Shown here: piece after piece, positions 5,510 to 5,667 of the stretch
Layout of the letters: every line of letters begins with the position of its first letter
Position numbering within the stretch: the stretch's first letter is position 1
Assembly: GCA_003527145.1 (NCBI GenBank)
Contig: DPSW01000172.1
Span: forward strand, 1 to 5,667
DNA from: Clostridiaceae bacterium
GTDB taxonomy: Bacteria > Bacillota > Clostridia > Lutisporales > Lutisporaceae
Direction: 5' to 3'
Length of the DNA: 5,667 nt
Notes under the pieces: model-generated
Told to the model about the DNA's origin: nothing
Database searches by the model: none
The model's input: the letters and a program-made list of their open reading frames with translations, nothing else
Made by a program: the position numbers and the translations under genes

Positions 5510-5667
5510 ATGGATAAAGACAGTATAAAAGTGACAAATGCAATAGTTCATATTTTGGATTCGAGCATGGATATGCCGGTTCTATCAAACGCCCGGTTAG
5601 ACTTAAGCGAAGAAATAGAGGATTTCATTAAAATCCATATATTTAAGATTTTAATGAGCGATAATTA
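5510..5667 (+). CDS. Nucleoid-associated protein, NdpA/YejK-like (PF04245-type) family, 5' part only
   Basis: The first 52 codons of a gene that runs off the right edge, with no stop in frame. The protein begins MDKDSIKVTNAIVHILDSSM and continues with MPVLSNARLDLSEEIEDFIK. The pattern NAIxHILD...MPVLS, then an acidic stretch before an F-I-x-x-H-I helix, is what I recall for the N-terminus of the clostridial nucleoid-associated proteins of about 330-350 residues. That recognition rests on memory of a short stretch and no catalytic motif is visible, so confidence is moderate. ATG at 5510 follows TAAGGAG (5494-5500) with 9-base spacing. It has its own promoter and leader hairpin, so it appears to be transcribed separately from nfnAB. 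The family's molecular role in Firmicutes is poorly defined. Confidence 0.65.
   Translation, partial: MDKDSIKVTNAIVHILDSSMDMPVLSNARLDLSEEIEDFIKIHIFKILMSDN

Noticed and set aside
5481..5510. Nine-codon open frame whose TAA overlaps the ATG at 5510
   Set aside because: No convincing Shine-Dalgarno precedes ATG 5481, and the peptide (MAVKVRSKI) has no run of a regulatory amino acid. The downstream gene has its own binding site at 5494-5500.
1..5667. Defence system, mobile element, CRISPR array or other wholly new system
   Set aside because: All coding sequence in view is assigned to housekeeping or metabolic families. I saw no direct-repeat array, integrase, transposase or toxin-antitoxin signature. 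The unusual content is regulatory: the riboswitch target and the palindrome.

Overview
The window reads as chromosomal DNA from a low-GC, anaerobic, amino-acid-fermenting Firmicute, of the Clostridia/Tissierellia type. The signs are AT-rich codon use, strong AGGAGG-like ribosome binding sites, TTG start codons, a pair of DegV-family genes, an NfnAB electron-bifurcating transhydrogenase and a tandem glycine riboswitch. The species cannot be named from this sequence. All genes lie on the + strand. I see no mobile element, CRISPR array, tRNA or rRNA.

Layout. (1) Positions 2-439 are the 3' end of a 5'-nucleotidase-family gene that enters from the left edge, closed by an intrinsic terminator at 461-491. 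(2) Positions 495-2736 hold a compact likely operon: a putative promoter, trmL (tRNA wobble-position 2'-O-methyltransferase) and two consecutive 279-residue DegV/FakB-type fatty-acid-binding proteins, with gaps of 24 and 14 bases. (3) The 385-base gap at 2737-3121 is mostly regulatory. It has an extended -10 promoter, a two-aptamer glycine riboswitch and an intrinsic terminator that shares bases with the closing stem of aptamer 2. (4) Positions 3122-5370 hold nfnA and nfnB, overlapping by one base and evidently translationally coupled. (5) Positions 5371-5509 hold a near-consensus promoter followed at once by a perfect 17-bp inverted repeat. (6) From 5510 to the right edge is the start of a gene resembling the Firmicute nucleoid-associated protein (NdpA/YejK-like) family.

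How it works together. The main biological story is the glycine riboswitch placed directly before nfnAB, with no glycine-cleavage or glycine-transport gene in between. NfnAB interconverts NADH plus reduced ferredoxin with NADPH. A glycine fermenter makes NADH by glycine cleavage and spends NADPH through thioredoxin reductase in glycine reductase, so glycine-controlled expression of this enzyme would make metabolic sense. The riboswitch and the enzyme identities are well supported. The physiological link is inference.
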